Origin: Paludibacteraceae bacterium
GTDB lineage: Bacteria; Bacteroidota; Bacteroidia; Bacteroidales; Paludibacteraceae
Direction of reading: 5' to 3'
DNA: 64,000 nucleotides
Assembly (NCBI GenBank): GCA_028694915.1
Contig: JAQVJY010000009.1
Coordinates: 1 to 64,000 of the forward strand
Shown here: positions 61,256 to 64,000 of the stretch, piece by piece
Layout of the letters: every line of letters starts with the position of its first letter
Position numbering within the stretch: the stretch's first letter is position 1
The notes under the pieces: model-generated
Databases searched by the model: none
Told to the model about the DNA's origin: nothing
The model's input: the letters and a program-made list of their open reading frames with translations, nothing else
Translations under genes and position numbers: made by a program

Positions 61256-62234
61256 TTGCTATAATTTTATCAGTTTCTATTTTCACCCGGTTCTCATATT
61301 CCGCAAAGTCGAACTTATCGCCCTTTTCGGCTTTCATTTCAGCATATACTCTAGCTTTCATGTTATTGATTGCGTCTTCAATTGCTTTCTTTTGCAACTC
61401 CATTTCACGCCGTTTCTTTTCGGCCGCTTCGCGCCGTTGCACGTCCGTTTGTTGAGGAGCTGCACTGCGTTGTTCGTACAGGGTTACAAAATTACTTTCG
61501 TCTATAACCCAATCGAATAATGCCCTAAAATACTTGCCTGGTGAAACTGGTTTAGTTCCGTTCAATGTTGGTGTAATGTTCGCTAGCGCCATACAGTCGG
61601 TTATTTCGTCGGGCGTATAACCTGCCAGGAATAACGTTTTGAGCGCCGCCCCCCTTTTTGCGGTCAGTTTCTCTACGCTTGGTAAGTTTTTACAGTTGCA
61701 GTTCCAAAATTCAAGGATTTTTTGTTTTTGAATTTCAAAATTGGCTGCTGCTGCTTCGGGTGCACTACTATCTGCGTTAGCAGTAGTAGCAAGAACATGA
61801 TCATTATCAGGAACAAGTACAGGAACATTAACAAGTACATTAGGGTTATCAAAATAACCGTTCGGTTTTTCGGTTTCTGTTTCGGTTTCTGAAATAACCA
61901 TGTGGTTTTTTTCTAAACCGTTGGGTTTTTCGGTTTCTTCTTGTTCGTCTGAAATAACCGTTTGGTTTTTCGGTTCTTCTTGCTTTTTTGGTGGACGACC
62001 ACCCAATGCCCCATTTACCTTGTTTTTACCCGCTTTTTCTTGGTATTTTTCATTCGCCCGGTCAACCTGTTGGCGAATTGGTATCCATGCCATTTTTAAA
62101 ATGCCTGAAAATTCAGGTTCATTACCTGTTTTTGTATAATCAAACAATGCTTTGAACATTTTACCTGCTTGTTCATCGGTTAACTCTCCGATTATCTCGG
62201 CAAACTGCGTATATAAAATAAAACTGTCTTTCAT
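61239..62234 (-). CDS. Phage replication-organiser-like protein (DUF6291 N-terminus)
   Basis: 331 residues. The N-terminus (SFILYTQFAEIIGELTDEQAGKMFKALFDYTKTG, then AWIPIRQQVDRANEKY) is of the DUF6291 type found in phage replication modules. A low-complexity linker with two 20-residue tandem repeats (91-130) leads to a DnaD-like helical domain (about 165-255: ILEFWNCNCKNLPSVEKLTAKRGAALKTLF) and a charged coiled coil. It probably loads helicase at the origin. Confidence 0.72.
   Translation of the reverse strand: MKDSFILYTQFAEIIGELTDEQAGKMFKALFDYTKTGNEPEFSGILKMAWIPIRQQVDRANEKYQEKAGKNKVNGALGGRPPKKQEEPKNQTVISDEQEETEKPNGLEKNHMVISETETETEKPNGYFDNPNVLVNVPVLVPDNDHVLATTANADSSAPEAAAANFEIQKQKILEFWNCNCKNLPSVEKLTAKRGAALKTLFLAGYTPDEITDCMALANITPTLNGTKPVSPGKYFRALFDWVIDESNFVTLYEQRSAAPQQTDVQRREAAEKKRREMELQKKAIEDAINNMKARVYAEMKAEKGDKFDFAEYENRVKIETDKIIANGGEL
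61845..61964 (-). repeat. Two 60-bp tandem repeats inside the replication-like gene
   Basis: They encode QTVISDEQEETEKPNGLEKN and HMVISETETETEKPNGYFDN. In DNA the copies share runs such as CGGTTTCTGAAATAACC-like segments. Such internal repeats can serve as origin sites, as in lambda O. Confidence 0.65.
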
Positions 62235-62236
62235 AG

Positions 62237-62827
62237 TTAGCTTATTCTTATTATTTCGTTATAATACCTATTTTTAGAAGCTTTTACAATATTGAATTTA
62301 TTGTGCAATTCGGGAAATGGGTATTTATTTCTAATAGTGCTCGTAATCTCTTCATTTGTTTTGAAGAGAATTATAAAATCTGATAATCTTATCAGGTCAG
62401 GTGGTACTTGCATGAGCGCATGAAATACAAAAAAACAGTCGATATTCTTTTGTTTACTGTCGGCAGGTACTCGTAAAAACCATTTTTCAAGCCTTGAACC
62501 GCAATAACGTGTGGCATCTTCAAAAATAACAACTGTGTTATAGCAAAATTTTACGATAGCCGATACAATTGGTTCTGTGTTCGATGGGTCGATTATAATT
62601 CTTTTAACACCTCTTCGCCATCGGGCTAATTGATTAATTTTCACCTCTTCAATTCCCTCCCACGTTTCAGATAAAAAAGCATCAACAATTAGTATTTTTT
62701 GATCTGGATTTTTTTTAAGATATTCAGACACAACTCCCTTAACGTTTAAAGCCTCGTCACCCTTTAAAAACGTGGTTTTCCCAGTGCCTCGACCACCAAC
62801 AACTACTGTTACTGTATTTGTACGCAT
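62237..62827 (-). CDS. P-loop ATPase, packaging/morphogenesis type
   Basis: 196 residues from the ATG at 62827. Walker A GGRGTGKTT at 11-19, Walker B-like VVIFED at 99-104, then a sensor-like FFVFHALMQVPPDLIRLSD (132-150). Length, compactness and the H/Q-x-P pattern after Walker B resemble the HerA/FtsK-A32 packaging ATPases of PRD1- and STIV-like viruses, and to a lesser degree Zot of filamentous phages. A role in pumping DNA into a preformed membrane-lined capsid is inferred. It lies 2 bp upstream of the replication-like gene. Confidence 0.65.
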   Translation of the reverse strand: MRTNTVTVVVGGRGTGKTTFLKGDEALNVKGVVSEYLKKNPDQKILIVDAFLSETWEGIEEVKINQLARWRRGVKRIIIDPSNTEPIVSAIVKFCYNTVVIFEDATRYCGSRLEKWFLRVPADSKQKNIDCFFVFHALMQVPPDLIRLSDFIILFKTNEEITSTIRNKYPFPELHNKFNIVKASKNRYYNEIIRIS

Positions 62828-62828
62828 G

Positions 62829-63413
62829 TTAGTCCCAATAAACATCAATTAAACGATTAATGACAATTTGTGTAAAACACACTGTTAATGCTAATCCAGG
62901 AGGAATATCCATGCCTGATTTTTTTACCATTAATCGCATAGGCTTATGTAATTTCCCCCTCTCTTCTTCTGATAAGGGCACATCCATTCGCTTGGTGTTG
63001 AACTCTTGAAACATAGCCCGATATTTTCGCTTTAGCCTTAAGGTATCCTCTACTTTATCAGGATAATTTTTTACAATCTCTTCATCTTCCAAGCCTGAAA
63101 CCTCACTCGCTAGCTTAAATTGATTGGGTGTTTCAAAGTATTTCTTTACCAATTTTTTTCTATGTAACAGCATGAAAATTGGCGTTTGAACACCATCAAT
63201 CATATCTATGGCTGTTTCGGCAACCTCGTCTGCATCAAAAATTTCTGATACGGTTACATTATCGATAGGTTCAGCATCATTATCCGATTTTTCAGGGATA
63301 AAATCCCCACCATTGTCCACCTCTGGGATAAAATCTTCTTCCGTGGGCTCTAGTAGAAAGGGATTATTGATTATTTTGGTATCTTCTTGTAGATTTTTGA
63401 AAAACTCACTCAT
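62829..63413 (-). CDS. Acidic-to-helical protein encoded beside the ATPase
   Basis: 194 residues. An acidic disordered N-terminus (about 1-60, FIPEVDNGGDFIPEKSD) followed by a helical region (IFMLLHRKKLVKKYFETPNQFKLASEVSG) and a hydrophobic C-terminal stretch (GLALTVCFTQIVINRLIDVYW) that could be a membrane helix. It ends 1 bp before the ATPase start. Possibly a portal-vertex or membrane partner of the ATPase; not recognised. Confidence 0.6.
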   Translation of the reverse strand: MSEFFKNLQEDTKIINNPFLLEPTEEDFIPEVDNGGDFIPEKSDNDAEPIDNVTVSEIFDADEVAETAIDMIDGVQTPIFMLLHRKKLVKKYFETPNQFKLASEVSGLEDEEIVKNYPDKVEDTLRLKRKYRAMFQEFNTKRMDVPLSEEERGKLHKPMRLMVKKSGMDIPPGLALTVCFTQIVINRLIDVYWD

Positions 63414-63424
63414 ATTATTATAAA

Positions 63425-63694
63425 TTAAGTTGTTTTACCGTATTTCTCGGCTAATGGTAACAATTCTTTTAAAAACCCAAATTTTGTTTCAATTTCTTTG
63501 GGGTTAAATACTAGGTCGGTTGATAAGCTTGATAAAGCTTTTATCGCACGTTTTTTAATCTCCTTTTCTGGTGGAAGTGGAAACAATCCAACCAGGTCTA
63601 ATATTTTTTTAATGCTGTTAATTAGAACGGTTCTTTCAGCATCAGCGTCAGCCAATTGTTGGCGAAGCATGGTTATTTCTTCTGATTCTTTCAT
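63425..63694 (-). CDS. Small coiled-coil protein
   Basis: 89 residues. N-terminal coiled coil (ITMLRQQLADADAERTVLINSIKKILDLVG), then a helical part. No family recognised. Overlaps the upstream gene by 4 bp. Confidence 0.6.
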   Translation of the reverse strand: MKESEEITMLRQQLADADAERTVLINSIKKILDLVGLFPLPPEKEIKKRAIKALSSLSTDLVFNPKEIETKFGFLKELLPLAEKYGKTT

Positions 63695-64000
63695 TTGAAT
63701 ATGGATTTAGCTTTTTCAATAAATGAACTGGTAAACCTCGGTATTTTGTAATCGCCATTCCCACGGACTTGATAGACCATAAAAAAGCGATTAACCAATA
63801 AATCTTTTACAGAACAACCATCCCTTAATGCTGCTTTTTCAAGCAAATACCGCTCTAATGGTTGAACATTGTCTAATAATAATTGATTAGGGCTTAATTC
63901 TTTGTTTATTGGCACAATTTTTTCCACCTCTTTGGGCTGGATGCTATTTTGCTCCTCTAAAACCCTATTTTTTTCTATTAATAGCCCGTTTTCCGTTCCA
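63691..64000 (-). CDS. Coiled-coil protein, 5' end beyond window
   Basis: The frame is open from the right edge through 63928 and into the part that starts at GTG 63927, so the GTG is probably internal. Visible sequence: an N-terminal coiled coil (NGLLIEKNRVLEEQNSIQ) followed by SPNQLLLDNVQPLERYLLEKAALRDGCSVKDLLVNRFFMVYQVRG. No family recognised. Confidence 0.6.
   Translation of the reverse strand, partial: GTENGLLIEKNRVLEEQNSIQPKEVEKIVPINKELSPNQLLLDNVQPLERYLLEKAALRDGCSVKDLLVNRFFMVYQVRGNGDYKIPRFTSSFIEKAKSIFK

Larger units (their letters stand above)
46876..64000. mobile_element. Integrated virus-like element (provirus), right end outside window
   Basis: It starts at the 3' end of tRNA-Thr with a tyrosine integrase; all remaining genes to the window edge run leftward in tight, often ATGA-overlapping order. 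The contents are a P-loop ATPase, replication-like and methyltransferase genes, about a dozen small membrane proteins, peptidoglycan-active proteins and a lysis cassette. No terminase, portal, tail or conjugation gene is seen. The right attachment repeat is not in the window, so size is at least 17 kb. Tailless membrane-containing virus is the favoured reading (inference). Confidence 0.8.

Noticed and set aside
49417..62827. Filamentous (inovirus-like) prophage with Zot
   Set aside because: Such phages do not lyse cells; a full lysis cassette and many membrane proteins of different sizes argue against it, although the ATPase alone would fit.
63925..63927. GTG at 63927 as the start of the rightmost gene
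   Set aside because: The frame is open upstream to the window edge with coiled-coil-like sequence; the gene is more likely partial.
46876..64000. Integrative conjugative element
   Set aside because: No relaxase, coupling protein or Tra proteins in 17 kb, while holin, spanin and endolysin are present.
1..64000. CRISPR arrays, insertion sequences, rRNA operons
   Set aside because: No regularly spaced repeats with spacers, no transposase ORFs and no rRNA sequence were seen.
48179..64000. Right attachment repeat of the element
   Set aside because: The tRNA-Thr 3' end sequence was not found again in the window; the right end lies outside.

Overview
The window is about 46.8 kb of Bacteroidota chromosome followed by 17 kb of an integrated virus-like element that runs off the right edge. 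The host looks like a member of the Bacteroidales, possibly near Paludibacter. Evidence: promoters of the TTTG-N19-21-TAnnTTTG type, A-rich start regions instead of Shine-Dalgarno sequences, C-terminal sorting domains of the type IX secretion system (T9SS), a PorE-like OmpA lipoprotein, FloA/NfeD, DUF4293 and DUF5020 genes, and a Bacteroidota-type enoyl-ACP reductase. I cannot fix the genus from sequence alone.

Chromosomal part (1-46.8 kb): fabI (cut by the left edge), a phosphoesterase/beta-propeller fusion, a PorE-like protein, thyA, two divergent T9SS cargo proteins that share a domain, an SDR and a MATE pump, ribBA overlapping an LptF/G-type permease, cdd, outer-membrane barrels and pnp. 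Next comes a peroxide-stress block: oxyR divergent from a DUF6132/DUF2892/thioredoxin/ferredoxin operon, plus a peroxiredoxin. Then hsp20, a TonB receptor behind a long leader with an intrinsic terminator, floA/nfeD, rnz, sod, recR, aroK, ribH, queG, recA, bcp, an MFS carrier, an extracellular nuclease, smpB and a YeiH-type permease. tRNAs: Asp(GTC), Arg(CCG), Leu(CAA), Thr(CGT).

Regulatory signals of note in the chromosome are: a repeated operator with identical geometry upstream of the thioredoxin operon/oxyR and of the peroxiredoxin; a perfectly spaced sigma-54 promoter with a terminator about 75 nt further on and no gene between; and a possible sRNA next to cdd.

Element (46,876 to beyond 64,000): a tyrosine integrase abuts tRNA-Thr. 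Nearly all other genes run leftward, with short spacings and ATGA overlaps. From right to left they are a small P-loop ATPase of packaging/morphogenesis type, a replication-organiser-like protein, DUF4248, two DNA methyltransferases, a radical SAM enzyme, a zinc ribbon, then a late operon of about a dozen small proteins mostly with one membrane segment, a 240-residue beta-rich capsid candidate, a peptidoglycan-binding protein, and a lysis cassette (holin, one-piece spanin, membrane-anchored GH24 endolysin). No terminase, portal, tail, conjugation or filamentous-phage coat genes are visible. The simplest reading is a provirus of a tailless virus with an internal membrane (jelly-roll capsid, A32-like ATPase), apparently a poorly described type in Bacteroidota. 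Capsid and packaging roles are inferred from architecture, not shown by recognisable homology.
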